64,000 bases of DNA from Thalassolituus sp. UBA674 (GCA_002298335.1 DBNK01000037.1:61290-125289); one strand, 5' to 3'. Shown: positions 43,013 to 52,163, counted from the stretch's first letter. Numbers and translations are program-made. The notes: generated from the sequence alone by a model not told the origin.

Positions 43013-43948
43013 CTACCGGCCGGCAAGAGCAGGTAAAACATGCTCGCCCATTTCCTCCATAACAGCCTCCGCTGGCCGCCGTGAGGGTTTAAGGTTCAGA
43101 GCCAGATGCCTTACCCCCAGCTCACAATGCCTCTGCAAGCGCTCAATCAGTGCCTTACGCCCGATCCTCACCACATTGTAGTTACGCTGATACGGGGCAT
43201 CAGGATCTGCATCCAGATCAAAGAAGGTTGAGTAACCATAAGCCGGCGGCCTGTCATCCCCTGCCGCGTCTTTGAGCTGGGTCATAATGGTCCTGATCGC
43301 CTGATCGTCATCGACCGACCAGATCCAGGCATCGACATGGCGTGCCAGCCATTCAATGGGCTGCCGGGACCGCCCTACCGCCATCAGGGGAATCCTGCCA
43401 TTGACAGGTTTAGGGTGCAGATCAAGGTTTCCGGATAAGACCCCGAAACGTTCCGTCTTCTGTTGAGGAAAGCTCTGCTCGGTCAGTGTACGGATCAGCT
43501 CCAGCGCTTCTCGGTAACGCCCTGCACGATCTTCAAATCCGACATTAAAGGCCGGATACTCGACAGGCCGGTCACCCGTCGACACGCCGAGAATAAACCT
43601 GCCCCCCGTCAGAAGATCGACCGAAGCTGCCTGTTTGGCAACCGAGATGGGCTCCCGCAGAGGAAGAACAATACCGGTAGTACCCAGCACAATGTCTGTG
43701 GTAACCGCTGACAGGTAACCGGCATAGACAAATGGATCAAGCATCTGCGCCGCATCACCGAAATTCGGATCGTAAAACGGAACATCACGCACCCAGATAC
43801 TGGCAAAACCGGCATCCTCGGCTTTTTTTGCCAGCGTCTGATGATCCCTCAATGTGGGGAAAGGGCTGCCCGGGTAAGCCTCCAGAGGAGTAATCAGACC
43901 GACCGTGAGCTTATTATCCGGAAAAACACGTTCAAAATGTTCAGTCAC
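43013..43948 (-). CDS. Luciferase-like (LLM) flavin-dependent oxidoreductase
   Basis: 311 residues. TIM-barrel of the bacterial luciferase family: LTVGLITPLEA at the N-terminus, AEDAGFASIWVRDVPFYDP, VLGTTGIVLPLREPISVAKQAASVDLLTGGRFILGVSTGD, and the C-terminal YNVVRIG. Uses reduced FMN or F420-like cofactor; substrate unknown. The start is GTG at 43948. Fifteen bases downstream of the NTF2-like gene, in one operon controlled by the divergent LysR gene. Confidence 0.87.
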   Translation of the reverse strand: MTEHFERVFPDNKLTVGLITPLEAYPGSPFPTLRDHQTLAKKAEDAGFASIWVRDVPFYDPNFGDAAQMLDPFVYAGYLSAVTTDIVLGTTGIVLPLREPISVAKQAASVDLLTGGRFILGVSTGDRPVEYPAFNVGFEDRAGRYREALELIRTLTEQSFPQQKTERFGVLSGNLDLHPKPVNGRIPLMAVGRSRQPIEWLARHVDAWIWSVDDDQAIRTIMTQLKDAAGDDRPPAYGYSTFFDLDADPDAPYQRNYNVVRIGRKALIERLQRHCELGVRHLALNLKPSRRPAEAVMEEMGEHVLPALAGR

Positions 43949-43963
43949 AGGTTTATGCCTTTC

Positions 43964-44419
43964 TTAAGATTCGCGAGGCCATACAACATCCAGCTCGGAA
44001 CGCGTGATGCGCCAGCTGCCGTTAATTCGTTCATAGTTATCCAGATACCGTCCCAACAGCAGGAACGGGTGCTGCTGCCGGGGGCGGTCGGTGACAAAAT
44101 CCAGCAGATAACAGCTGCCTTCTGCGCTGTCAGGTCCGGTCAATCTGATCTCGTGGTTAGCCACAGCATGCACAAAGGGAAAATGAGCTAACCCAAGACT
44201 GTCGAAGTCGCGATAGGCCGATGACAGGTTGCGACGGATTTCTGCAAGTCCTTGCATTGAACCCACTGTCACCCTGAGTTCAGCATCTTCGCTGAAGACC
44301 TCTGCCAGCCGCTCCGTTTCTCCGCCATCCAGCAACGTGCTGTAATGCAGGCGCAAACTGCGGATTTCCTCCCGGTCGAGCATGGCTGTGATGCGATCGG
44401 ACAGATGCGTGCCGCTCAT
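43964..44419 (-). CDS. SnoaL/NTF2-like protein
   Basis: 151 residues. Cone-shaped alpha+beta fold of the SnoaL-like group: LDREEIRSLRLHYSTLLDGG then VFSEDAELRV, and a C-terminal sheet with GRYLDNYERINGSWRITRSELDVVW. Members include dehydratases, isomerases and ring-hydroxylating dioxygenase beta-like subunits. AAGGAGG precedes the ATG. Cotranscribed with the LLM oxidoreductase; together they look like a small oxidative catabolic unit. Confidence 0.78.
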   Translation of the reverse strand: MSGTHLSDRITAMLDREEIRSLRLHYSTLLDGGETERLAEVFSEDAELRVTVGSMQGLAEIRRNLSSAYRDFDSLGLAHFPFVHAVANHEIRLTGPDSAEGSCYLLDFVTDRPRQQHPFLLLGRYLDNYERINGSWRITRSELDVVWPRES

Positions 44420-44528
44420 TAAGTGCCTCCTTTCTGAAGCCCGTTTAAATAGGTGGAGGCATTCTATTGTTAATCTCAGGGATGATATATTCCTTTAAAG
44501 TCCACTCACTCCATCCACAGAATCCACA

Positions 44529-45452
44529 ATGAACGACAGCATTCACACATTTGACGGGATATCCGAGTTTGTAACGACCGTCAGGACGGGATCGTTCACA
44601 GCCGCCGGTGAACATCTCAGTCTGACCGGTTCTGCGGTCGGTAAAAGTGTTACCCGCCTTGAAAAGCGCCTGCAAACCAAGCTTCTGCACCGGACAACCC
44701 GACGCCTGACCCTGACACCCGAAGGGCAACGATACTTTGAGGGCTGGGTCTCTTTACTGGACGGGATTCAGGGTCTTGAGGATGACATGACCTCAGGAAC
44801 AGGACGGATTTCAGGCCGGTTACATATCCATCTTCCCGCCGCCTTTGGCCGCCGTCATGTGATGCCACTTCTCATGGCGCTGACACGCGAACACCCGGCA
44901 CTGGACCTTTCGGTTCATTTCACCGAAAGGCGGGTTAACCTGATTGAAGAAGGGATTGATCTGGCGGTGCGGATTGGGACACTGGCCGACGACGCTGAAC
45001 TGGTTGCCAGGCCACTCGGATATCAGAGGCTGGTTATCTGTGCCAGCCCGGACTACATCGCAAAGCACGGCAAGCCAGCTTCAGCGGATGAACTCAATAA
45101 ACATGACTGCCTGGTTGGCAGTCGCCACAACCAGCCTTCAACCTGGCTGCTGAAAGGTACTGCAGGCACAACCCGGACACAGCCGGTCCGGGTACGTCAT
45201 GAATTCAGTGACGGGGACGCGTTGCTTGCTGCAACACTCGCGGGAGCCGGACTCGCACAACTGCCAACCTGGCTGGTTCATGAGCATCTGGCCAGTGGGG
45301 CACTGATCCCCATACTGGAGGATTACACCGGCGCTGAGATGCCGATTCAGGTGATCTGGCCAAGAACGCGTTACGTTAAAGCCGGCCAGCGAACCGTTAT
45401 CGACGCGCTGACCAGAGAGGCAGAACAAACACGATCAATCTACAGGGTCTGA
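44529..45452 (+). CDS. LysR-family transcriptional regulator
   Basis: 307 residues. N-terminal winged HTH (FVTTVRTGSFTAAGEHLSLTGSAVGKSVTRLEKRLQ broken over helices 2 and 3), TTRRLTLTPEGQRYF linker, and a periplasmic-binding-like effector domain. Divergent from the NTF2/LLM operon by 109 bases, the usual LysR arrangement. Its TGA stop abuts the stop of the convergent OmpW gene with no spacer (TGATCA at 45450-45455). Confidence 0.94.
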   Translation: MNDSIHTFDGISEFVTTVRTGSFTAAGEHLSLTGSAVGKSVTRLEKRLQTKLLHRTTRRLTLTPEGQRYFEGWVSLLDGIQGLEDDMTSGTGRISGRLHIHLPAAFGRRHVMPLLMALTREHPALDLSVHFTERRVNLIEEGIDLAVRIGTLADDAELVARPLGYQRLVICASPDYIAKHGKPASADELNKHDCLVGSRHNQPSTWLLKGTAGTTRTQPVRVRHEFSDGDALLAATLAGAGLAQLPTWLVHEHLASGALIPILEDYTGAEMPIQVIWPRTRYVKAGQRTVIDALTREAEQTRSIYRV

Positions 45453-46268
45453 TCAGAACTCGTAGCCCAGACCAACCGTCAGCGCCATAGCACTGATGTC
45501 TGCGGTGGTGGTGACTTTATCGACCGTACCGGAGCCGCGGATGGTGCCCAGACTGAACGGCAGCTCAATCGGATCGGTTTCTACCGGAATATTCAGACCA
45601 TCGATAGTGACATCCGCACTCGCGCCGGTAGCATAGCGGATATCGCCTTTCAGCCACCACTGACTCGCAAGGTTGTATTCGGCGCCGACCTGAAACAGAA
45701 CGCCGACAGAATCACTGATCTCCATCTGCGGATTACCGTAGTCTTTCAGAGTGCTGTTGGTGATTTCCGCATCCAGTGCTGTGATGTAAACGAGACCGGC
45801 ACCCACATAAGGACGGAATTTAGAACCCACCTCAAAATGACGGACCAGATTCACGCTCGGCGAGGCCATTTTTATTTCCGCGAGGTCACCGGTAATTTCC
45901 GGCAACTGCAGACCATTCACCTGAAAGCTCTCATTCAGGGTGATGTCCATACTACCCGGCACGGCCAGAATGGTCTGGATTGACCAGAGTTCATAACCCG
46001 GGAAGCGGTAACCAACCTGCAGGGACGGAAAGTTGGTGCTGCTCACATCCACATCGGGGCCACTGACGGCACCAGAGAGATTCACACTCCCGGACGACGC
46101 ACTGAAACCCAGGTTACCGATGCTGGTATCCGGCTCCAGCATGGTATAGCCGACACTGAAATAGAAGTTACTCAGTGCCTCATCATCCGTCTCTTCAGCC
46201 ATTGAAGGCAGGGACAGAACGCTCAGGAGGGCGCAGGTACAGGACGTCAACAAAAACTGGTTTTTCAT
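45453..46268 (-). CDS. OmpW-like outer membrane beta-barrel protein
   Basis: 271 residues. Signal peptide cleaved near SMA-E25. The mature protein is a small barrel: NFYFSVGYTMLEPD, NFPSLQVGYRFPGYELW, PSVNLVRHFEVGSKFRPYVGAGLVY, and a terminal Phe (VGLGYEF) required for BAM insertion. The RPYVGAG and WWLKGDIRY elements are typical of OmpW. OmpW barrels admit small hydrophobic compounds, which fits the lipid/alcohol theme. ATG at 46268 chosen for the signal peptide; the frame stays open to 46511. Confidence 0.82.
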   Translation of the reverse strand: MKNQFLLTSCTCALLSVLSLPSMAEETDDEALSNFYFSVGYTMLEPDTSIGNLGFSASSGSVNLSGAVSGPDVDVSSTNFPSLQVGYRFPGYELWSIQTILAVPGSMDITLNESFQVNGLQLPEITGDLAEIKMASPSVNLVRHFEVGSKFRPYVGAGLVYITALDAEITNSTLKDYGNPQMEISDSVGVLFQVGAEYNLASQWWLKGDIRYATGASADVTIDGLNIPVETDPIELPFSLGTIRGSGTVDKVTTTADISAMALTVGLGYEF

Positions 46269-46524
46269 AAGATCACCCACAGAAAAAGGATATACCGCCA
46301 GCCCCACAGAGAGTTGCGAAAGCAGTCCGGATCCGGACAGGTACAGAGGCTGAGTAAGATACGCATAAAGTACCATCATGCCCGGTAAGACAGGCGGCAG
46401 GTTCCCCCGATTTACAACATTTTTACCCGCTGCAATGCAGTGTCCTGAAGGCGCCACAGGATGCCCGGCTGCCGCAGGATGGGGTATGATGAAATCATTC
46501 AAATCAGTCAACGACGGGATACCT

Positions 46525-46998
46525 ATGTCTAAGTCCGGATTACCTCTTTATGCCCTGCTGCCTCTGACACTCATGTTCAGCACGGCCGCAACCGCAAAGC
46601 CTGCTGTTACTCTTGCGGGTGTGGATGATGTACTCAACTGCACCCTGATTAAAGAAACCGACTGCACCTCAAAGAAAATGGAAGGACTCGCCGCCTGTAA
46701 AAAGAACCTGAAAAAAGAAACTGTGGAACTGGACGGTGACACATTGGTGATTACCGGCACTGAACAGACCGAACAGCGCAAACCCAGCCTGACCGGTGTA
46801 AAGACAGTGACCAAAACCAAAGTAACTGCCGGAATTTATCGCTGTAAGGCCGAAGAGAACGCAGTACCAGAGAAAAAGGCGCGCGCAGAGCAGAGCGTTG
46901 AAAACCGCCTGACCCGACTGAATAAACTGAAAGAAAAAGGTCTGATTTCTGAGGAGGAGTATCAGACGAAACGAGCTGAGATTCTGGACGATCTGTAA
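46525..46998 (+). CDS. Exported SHOCT-domain protein
   Basis: 157 residues. Signal peptide at 1-24 (ATA-KPAV). Middle part has four cysteines (NCTLI, DCTSKK, AACKK, YRCKAEE), likely disulfide-bonded. The last about 30 residues (RLTRLNKLKEKGLISEEEY, then KRAEILDDL) are a SHOCT domain, a short oligomerisation motif. Role unknown. ATG at 46525; earlier in-frame codons give a low-complexity extension and are rejected. Confidence 0.78.
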   Translation: MSKSGLPLYALLPLTLMFSTAATAKPAVTLAGVDDVLNCTLIKETDCTSKKMEGLAACKKNLKKETVELDGDTLVITGTEQTEQRKPSLTGVKTVTKTKVTAGIYRCKAEENAVPEKKARAEQSVENRLTRLNKLKEKGLISEEEYQTKRAEILDDL

Positions 46999-47015
46999 AA
47001 AACTTATTTTTCAGG

Positions 47016-47050
47016 CAATAAAAAACCCGCACAAGGCGGGTTTTTTATTG
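47016..47050. terminator. Bidirectional terminator between the SHOCT gene and rplQ
   Basis: CAATAAAAAACCCGC / GCGGGTTTTTTATTG, 15-bp perfect stem, loop ACAAG. It ends the whole ribosomal superoperon on the minus strand. Confidence 0.93.
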
Positions 47051-47067
47051 GTTCAGAATAAGAAAAC

Positions 47068-47469
47068 TTATTCTTCGCCGACTTCTTCTACGTCGTCTTC
47101 AACCGCAACAACCGGACGGTCAACCAGCTCGACATAAGCCATAGGCGCATTATCACCAGCACGGAAGCCACACTTCATGATGCGGATGTAGCCACCAGGA
47201 CGTGCCTGATAACGTGGACCCAGATCAGTGAACAGCTTACCAACTGCTTCTTTGCTGCGGGTACGGGCAAAGGCCAGACGGCGGTTAGCAACTGAATCAA
47301 CCTTTGCCAGGGTGATCAGTGGCTCAGCCACACGACGCAGCTCTTTTGCTTTTGGCAGCGTGGTTTTGATAATTTCATGTTCAAACAGGCTTACCGCCAT
47401 GTTTTTGAACATTGCCTGACGATGTGCGCTGGTCCGGTTAAACAGACGACCACTTTTACGATGACGCAT
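47068..47469 (-). CDS. rplQ: 50S ribosomal protein L17 (bL17)
   Basis: 133 residues. Starts MRHRKSGRLFNRTSAHRQAM and contains the basic GPRYQARPGGYIRI stretch. An acidic tail (VAVEDDVEEVGEE) follows the conserved MAYVELVDR. Last gene of the alpha operon, 14 bases after rpoA. Confidence 0.98.
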   Translation of the reverse strand: MRHRKSGRLFNRTSAHRQAMFKNMAVSLFEHEIIKTTLPKAKELRRVAEPLITLAKVDSVANRRLAFARTRSKEAVGKLFTDLGPRYQARPGGYIRIMKCGFRAGDNAPMAYVELVDRPVVAVEDDVEEVGEE

Positions 47470-47483
47470 GGTTCATATTCCTC

Positions 47484-48485
47484 TTACGCAAGCACCTTGT
47501 CGTCGTTGCGGAGGCTGGCAGGTGGCCAGTTCTCCAGATGCATACCCAACGACAGGCCACGAGAAGCAAGAACATCTTTGATTTCGGTCAGAGACTTCTT
47601 ACCCAGGTTCGGTGTCTTCAGCAGTTCCACTTCGGTACGCTGGATCAGATCACCAATGTAGTAAATGTTTTCTGCTTTCAGACAGTTGGCAGAGCGAACC
47701 GTCAGCTCCAGATCGTCAACCGGACGCAGGAGGATCGGATCAATCTCTTCTTCTTCACGAACCTGTTCAACGATTTCGTCGTTTTCCAGGTTAACGAAGA
47801 TAGCCAGCTGCTGCTGCAGAATGGTCGCGGAACGGCGGATAGCTTCTTCCGGATCAATGGTGCCATTGGTTTCCAGATCGATGATCAGCTTATCCAGGTC
47901 GGTACGCTGTTCAACACGGGCGCTGTCAACACTGTAAGACACACGCTTAACAGGGCTGTAGGTCGCATCGAGCTGCAGTTTACCGATGGCTTTGGTGTCT
48001 TCATCACCCTGGTTACGGGACTCAACAGTCTCGTAGCCGCGTCCTGAAGATACCTTCAGAGACATGGTCAGGGTGGCACCGTCCGCCAGGTGGGCGATCA
48101 CGTGATCCGGGTTGGCAATTTCAACACCATGATCCAGTTGGATGTCCGCTGCTGTCACAGTGGCAGGGCCAGTCTTGGTGATGCTCAGCTGAGCATCATC
48201 ACGTTCAAACAGCTTAACAGCCACGCCTTTCAGGTTGAGCAGGATTTCAATAACGTCTTCCTGTACACCTTCAACGGCACTGTACTCGTGCAGAACGCCC
48301 TCAATTTCACATTCAGTGATTGCTGCGCCCGGCATAGAGGACAGCAGAATACGACGCAATGCGTTACCCAGGGTGTGACCGAAACCGCGCTCCAGTGGCT
48401 CAAGAGTCACTTTTGCATGGGTGTTGGATACTTCATCAACCTGAATATTGCGAGGTGTCAAAAATTCATTAACTGCACGCTGCAT
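47484..48485 (-). CDS. rpoA: RNA polymerase alpha subunit
   Basis: 333 residues. N-terminal dimerisation domain (EPLERGFGHTLGNALRRILLSSMPG) and C-terminal domain (about 250-333, with DLELTVRSANCLKAENI and LGKKSLTEIKDVLASRGL) that contacts UP elements and activators. Length and landmarks are normal. Confidence 0.99.
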   Translation of the reverse strand: MQRAVNEFLTPRNIQVDEVSNTHAKVTLEPLERGFGHTLGNALRRILLSSMPGAAITECEIEGVLHEYSAVEGVQEDVIEILLNLKGVAVKLFERDDAQLSITKTGPATVTAADIQLDHGVEIANPDHVIAHLADGATLTMSLKVSSGRGYETVESRNQGDEDTKAIGKLQLDATYSPVKRVSYSVDSARVEQRTDLDKLIIDLETNGTIDPEEAIRRSATILQQQLAIFVNLENDEIVEQVREEEEIDPILLRPVDDLELTVRSANCLKAENIYYIGDLIQRTEVELLKTPNLGKKSLTEIKDVLASRGLSLGMHLENWPPASLRNDDKVLA

Positions 48486-48505
48486 AACTGCCCTAATCTC
48501 CTCTA

Positions 48506-49126
48506 TTACTTAGAGTAAAGTTCCACAATGAGGTTTTCGTTGATTTCCGCTGGGAGATCAACACGCTCCGGAACTGCTTTGAACGTTCCTTCCATCTTAT
48601 CTGAGTTCACATCAACCCAACCTACGTCAGCGCGCTGGCCGGCCAGACCCAGAGCAGACTTGATACGGTCCTGAGTTTTTGATTTCTCACGGATCGAGAT
48701 CACGTCGCCACCCAGTACCTGGTAAGACGGAATGTTCACGGTTTTGCCGTTTACTGTGATCGCTTTGTGCGATACCAGCTGACGTGCTTCAGCACGGGTA
48801 GAGCCGAAGCCCATACGGTAAACCACGTTGTCCAGACGGGACTCAAGCAGTTGCAGCAGGTTTTCACCGGTTGCACCCTTACGACGGGCTGCTTCTTTGT
48901 AGTAGCTACGGAACTGCTTTTCCAGAACGCCATACAGACGACGGACTTTCTGCTTTTCACGCAGCTGCAGACCATAGTCAGACAGACGGCCACGGCCAGC
49001 GCCATGTACGCCAGGCTTGGTTTCTGCCTTACATTTTGTATCAAGTGCGCGAACACCGCTCTTCAGGAACAGGTCAGTTCCTTCACGACGGGACAGCTTA
49101 CACTTTGGACCAATATAACGTGCCAT
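48506..49126 (-). CDS. rpsD: 30S ribosomal protein S4 (uS4)
   Basis: 206 residues, as in E. coli. ARYIGPKCKLSRREG start and S4 RNA-binding domain (LDNVVYRMGFGSTRAEARQLVSH). Only one Cys near the N-terminus besides the C/K pattern, so the zinc-free form. In enterics S4 represses translation of the alpha operon. Confidence 0.98.
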   Translation of the reverse strand: MARYIGPKCKLSRREGTDLFLKSGVRALDTKCKAETKPGVHGAGRGRLSDYGLQLREKQKVRRLYGVLEKQFRSYYKEAARRKGATGENLLQLLESRLDNVVYRMGFGSTRAEARQLVSHKAITVNGKTVNIPSYQVLGGDVISIREKSKTQDRIKSALGLAGQRADVGWVDVNSDKMEGTFKAVPERVDLPAEINENLIVELYSK

Positions 49127-49141
49127 TTTCTCTCTGCCTCC

Positions 49142-49531
49142 TTATACGCGACGCTTCTTAGGTGGACGACAGCCATTGTGTGGGATCGGGGTAACATCAG
49201 TGATGTTAGTGATCTTGTAACCACAGGCGTTCAGTGCGCGAACCGCAGATTCACGACCAGGACCCGGACCTTTAACTTCAACGTCCAGATTTTTCAGGCC
49301 ATATTCTTTGGCTGCTTCACCAGCGCGCTCCGCAGCAACCTGGGCTGCGAATGGAGTGCTCTTACGGGAACCACGGAAACCGGAACCACCCGCAGTCGCC
49401 CATGAAAGAGCGTTACCCTGACGGTCGGTAATGGTCACGATGGTGTTGTTAAAAGAGGCGTGGATGTGGGCGATACCGTCCGCAACCTGCTTTTTAACTT
49501 TTTTCTTCGTTGATCTTTGTGGCTTAGCCAT
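49142..49531 (-). CDS. rpsK: 30S ribosomal protein S11 (uS11)
   Basis: 129 residues. HIHASFNNTIVTITDRQGNAL and the C-terminal DVTPIPHNGCRPPKKRRV are diagnostic. Platform protein of the 30S subunit. Separated from rpsM by 82 bases, a longer gap than elsewhere in the operon, with nothing recognised in it. Confidence 0.98.
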   Translation of the reverse strand: MAKPQRSTKKKVKKQVADGIAHIHASFNNTIVTITDRQGNALSWATAGGSGFRGSRKSTPFAAQVAAERAGEAAKEYGLKNLDVEVKGPGPGRESAVRALNACGYKITNITDVTPIPHNGCRPPKKRRV

Positions 49532-49613
49532 TTCTTTAATCCTGCTTTTAATATCAACACTGCAACAAATTCAATGCAGCTACACTAAAAGAGCAGACCC
49601 GGGTAATCAGAGA

Positions 49614-49970
49614 TTACTTACGGATCGCCTTACGCGGACCCTTACGGGTACGTGCATTTGTTTTAGTACGCTGACCACGAAGCGGCAGGCTGCGACGGTG
49701 ACGGATACCACGGTAACAACCGAGATCCATCAGACGTTTGATGCTCATCTGCACCTCACGGCGCAGGTCACCTTCAACGGTGAACTTACCTACTTCGCTA
49801 CGAACAACATCAAGCTGATCTTCGCTCAGGTCACCGATGATGGTGTTCTCAGCGATGCCAGAAGCGGCACAGATCTGCTTAGCAGTAGTCTTACCAATGC
49901 CATAGACATAGGTCAGAGAGATGACTGCATGTTTGTTGTCAGGAATGTTGACACCGGCAATACGGGCCAT
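49614..49970 (-). CDS. rpsM: 30S ribosomal protein S13 (uS13)
   Basis: 118 residues. ARIAGVNIPDNKHAVISLTY start, GIRHRRSLPLRGQRTKTNAR basic segment. First gene of the alpha operon; an internal promoter lies about 40-68 bases upstream. Confidence 0.98.
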   Translation of the reverse strand: MARIAGVNIPDNKHAVISLTYVYGIGKTTAKQICAASGIAENTIIGDLSEDQLDVVRSEVGKFTVEGDLRREVQMSIKRLMDLGCYRGIRHRRSLPLRGQRTKTNARTRKGPRKAIRK

Positions 49971-50009
49971 GTCTAACTCCGTTCATATTACTTGATGAAA
50001 GGGCGGCGA

Positions 50010-50038
50010 ATACTACAGGCTGTTTGCTTATAAAGCAA
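50010..50038 (-). promoter_or_regulatory. Putative promoter of the alpha operon (rpsM)
   Basis: On the minus strand TTGCTT (50038-50033), 17-base spacer, TAGTAT (50015-50010). The -35 box is one arm of the palindrome TTGCTT-ATA-AAGCAA at 50024-50038, so a hairpin or protein site may overlap it. It lies between rpmJ and rpsM. Confidence 0.55.
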
Positions 50039-50072
50039 GCGTCCTTTCTTCACCACCCACCTTGCCCGGGTA

Positions 50073-50186
50073 TTAACCCTGACGTTGCTTGTGCTTAGGA
50101 TCTGTACAGATCACTCGCACGCTGCCGTTACGACGAATGATTTTGCATTCACGGCAGATTTTTTTAACAGATGCACGTACTTTCAT
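50073..50186 (-). CDS. rpmJ: 50S ribosomal protein L36 (bL36)
   Basis: 37 residues, below normal ORF cut-offs. Starts MKVRASVKKICRECKIIRR; zinc ligands Cys11, Cys14, Cys27 and His32 are all present, so this is the zinc-binding form of 37 residues. AGGAGA precedes the ATG. It lies between secY and rpsM as usual. Confidence 0.97.
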   Translation of the reverse strand: MKVRASVKKICRECKIIRRNGSVRVICTDPKHKQRQG

Positions 50187-50213
50187 GACGTTCTCCTGAT
50201 TCCGGTACCAGCC

Positions 50214-51536
50214 TTAACGGCGGGTTCCGTAATTGTGTAAGTTCGACTTCTTCATCAGTGATTCATACTGATGGGACATCAGATGCGACTGCACCTGCGC
50301 CATGAAGTCCATTACCACGACCACCACGATCATCAGCGACGTACCACCGAAATAGAAGGGTACATCAGCTGCAACGATCAGGAACTGTGGCAGCAGACAG
50401 ACGGCAGCGACATAGAGCGAACCGAACAGCGTCAGACGCGTCAGAACAGCATCAATGTAGTTAGCAGTCTGTATACCGGGGCGGATACCAGGGATAAACG
50501 CACCGGACTTTTTCAGGTTCTCTGCAACATCACGCGGGTTGAACATCAACGCCGTGTAGAAGTAGCAGAAGAAAATAATGCCTGCGGCAAACAGCACAAT
50601 GTACAGCGGTTGGCTCGGACCCAGTGCCAGACTGATGTCCTGCAGCCACTCCATGCCTTCACTCTGTCCGAACCAGGTGCCCAGAGACGCCGGGAACAGC
50701 AGCAGAGACGAGGCAAAGATCGCAGGAATCACACCCGCCATGTTCAGCTTCAGAGGCAGATGACTGCTCTGAGCGGCCATCATCTGACGGCCCTGCTGAC
50801 GTTTGGCGTAGTTGATGGTGATGCGGCGCTGACCGCGCTCCACAAACACCACAAATGCGATCACTGCAATCGCCAGAGCAGCGATGGCCAGGAGCAGCAG
50901 AATATTCAGATCGCCCTGACGCGCAGACTCAAACGCCTGCGCCAGTGCGGCCGGAAGACCCGCGACAATACCGGCAAAGATCAGGATAGAGATACCGTTA
51001 CCGATACCGCGCTCCGTTACCTGCTCGCCCAGCCACATCATGAATACCGCGCCAGCCACGAAGGACGGAACTGCTGCGATATAAAATTCGATACCGGAAC
51101 CAAAAGTAACGCCCTGACCGGCCAGACCAGCGGAAACACCGAAAGCCTGAACCGTTGCCAGCAGAACCGTGCCATAACGGGTGTACTGGGTAATCTTACG
51201 ACGACCCGCTTCACCCTCTTTCTTCAGCTGCTCAAGCTGAGGCGTAACAGCTGTCAGGAGCTGCATGATGATCGAGGCGGAAATGTAAGGCATGATGCCC
51301 AGCGCCAGGATACTCATACGCTCCAGTGCACCACCGGAGAACATGTTGAACATTTCAAGGATAGTCCCCTGATTCTGTTCAAACAGTCGTGCCAGTGCAT
51401 CCGGATTAATTCCCGGAACCGGGATGTGTGTCCCGATCCGGTATACCACGATGGCCAGCAGTACGAACCGGATACGAGCCCAGAGCTCGCCCAGACCATT
51501 CTGCATACCGGCCGGAAGTGCGCCTTGTTTTGCCAT
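50214..51536 (-). CDS. secY: Protein translocase subunit SecY
   Basis: 440 residues, ten transmembrane helices. Forms the protein-conducting channel with SecE and SecG. Landmarks: LPAGMQNGLGELWARIRFVL at the N-terminus, the plug-region HIPVPGINPDAL, NGISILIFAGIVAGLP and the cytoplasmic loop RVTINYAKRQ-type RRITINYAKRQQGRQ. The start overlaps the rplO stop by one base (TGATG). Confidence 0.98.
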   Translation of the reverse strand: MAKQGALPAGMQNGLGELWARIRFVLLAIVVYRIGTHIPVPGINPDALARLFEQNQGTILEMFNMFSGGALERMSILALGIMPYISASIIMQLLTAVTPQLEQLKKEGEAGRRKITQYTRYGTVLLATVQAFGVSAGLAGQGVTFGSGIEFYIAAVPSFVAGAVFMMWLGEQVTERGIGNGISILIFAGIVAGLPAALAQAFESARQGDLNILLLLAIAALAIAVIAFVVFVERGQRRITINYAKRQQGRQMMAAQSSHLPLKLNMAGVIPAIFASSLLLFPASLGTWFGQSEGMEWLQDISLALGPSQPLYIVLFAAGIIFFCYFYTALMFNPRDVAENLKKSGAFIPGIRPGIQTANYIDAVLTRLTLFGSLYVAAVCLLPQFLIVAADVPFYFGGTSLMIVVVVVMDFMAQVQSHLMSHQYESLMKKSNLHNYGTRR

Positions 51537-51970
51537 CAGTCTTCGACCTTACCGCCTGCTGCTTCAATCGCAGCTTTAGCGCCTTTGGTCACTTTCAGAC
51601 CTTTAACTGTTACTGCTTTGCTGACAACGCCAGACGAAATAACACGGGCTTCTTTGATTTTCTCGCCGATTACATCAGCGGCTTTCAGAGCAGCCAGGTC
51701 CACTACGTCGCCATCGACCAGAGTCAGTTCGTGCAGACGAACTTCAGCAACGTACTGAGCCTTACGTGAAGTAAAGCCGAACTTAGGCAGACGACGGTGG
51801 ATTGGCATCTGACCGCCTTCAAAACCCGGAGCAACCGTACCGCCGGAGCGTGATTTCTGACCTTTGTGACCACGGCCACCGGTCTTACCCAGACCGGAAC
51901 CGATACCACGGCCCACACGCTTGGTGGACGATTTAGAACCAGGAGCCGGACTCAGTTCATTGAGACGCAT
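51536..51970 (-). CDS. rplO: 50S ribosomal protein L15 (uL15)
   Basis: 144 residues. MRLNELSPAPGSKSSTKRVG start and the Gly/Arg/Lys-rich tail GRGHKGQKSRSGG that threads into 23S rRNA. Coupled to secY by a one-base overlap and one base after rpmD. Confidence 0.98.
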   Translation of the reverse strand: MRLNELSPAPGSKSSTKRVGRGIGSGLGKTGGRGHKGQKSRSGGTVAPGFEGGQMPIHRRLPKFGFTSRKAQYVAEVRLHELTLVDGDVVDLAALKAADVIGEKIKEARVISSGVVSKAVTVKGLKVTKGAKAAIEAAGGKVED

Positions 51971-51971
51971 G

Positions 51972-52157
51972 TTACTCCCCTTCTACCTTAACCATGTATT
52001 GAACCTGATTGATCATGCCGCGTACGGAAGGTGTATCTTCCAGCTCAACGGTGTGACCAATACGACGCAGTCCCAGACCTTTCATGGTTGCACGGTGCTT
52101 CGGCAGTTTGCCGATCGTGCTACGGGTCTGAGTGATTGTTACGGTTTTTTTAGCCAT
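51972..52157 (-). CDS. rpmD: 50S ribosomal protein L30 (uL30)
   Basis: 61 residues. KTVTITQTRSTIGKLPKHRA then GLGLRRIGHTVELEDTPSVRG; typical short bacterial L30. Confidence 0.97.
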   Translation of the reverse strand: MAKKTVTITQTRSTIGKLPKHRATMKGLGLRRIGHTVELEDTPSVRGMINQVQYMVKVEGE

Positions 52158-52163
52158 GTCGGA

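Noticed and set aside
46269..46511. 81-residue N-terminal extension of the OmpW-like protein
   Set aside because: It would bury the signal peptide; the ATG at 46268 gives a standard exported barrel.
50271..51758. 495-codon open frame on the plus strand
   Set aside because: It is antisense to secY and rplO, has Gln/Arg/His-rich composition without domains, and no ribosome site.
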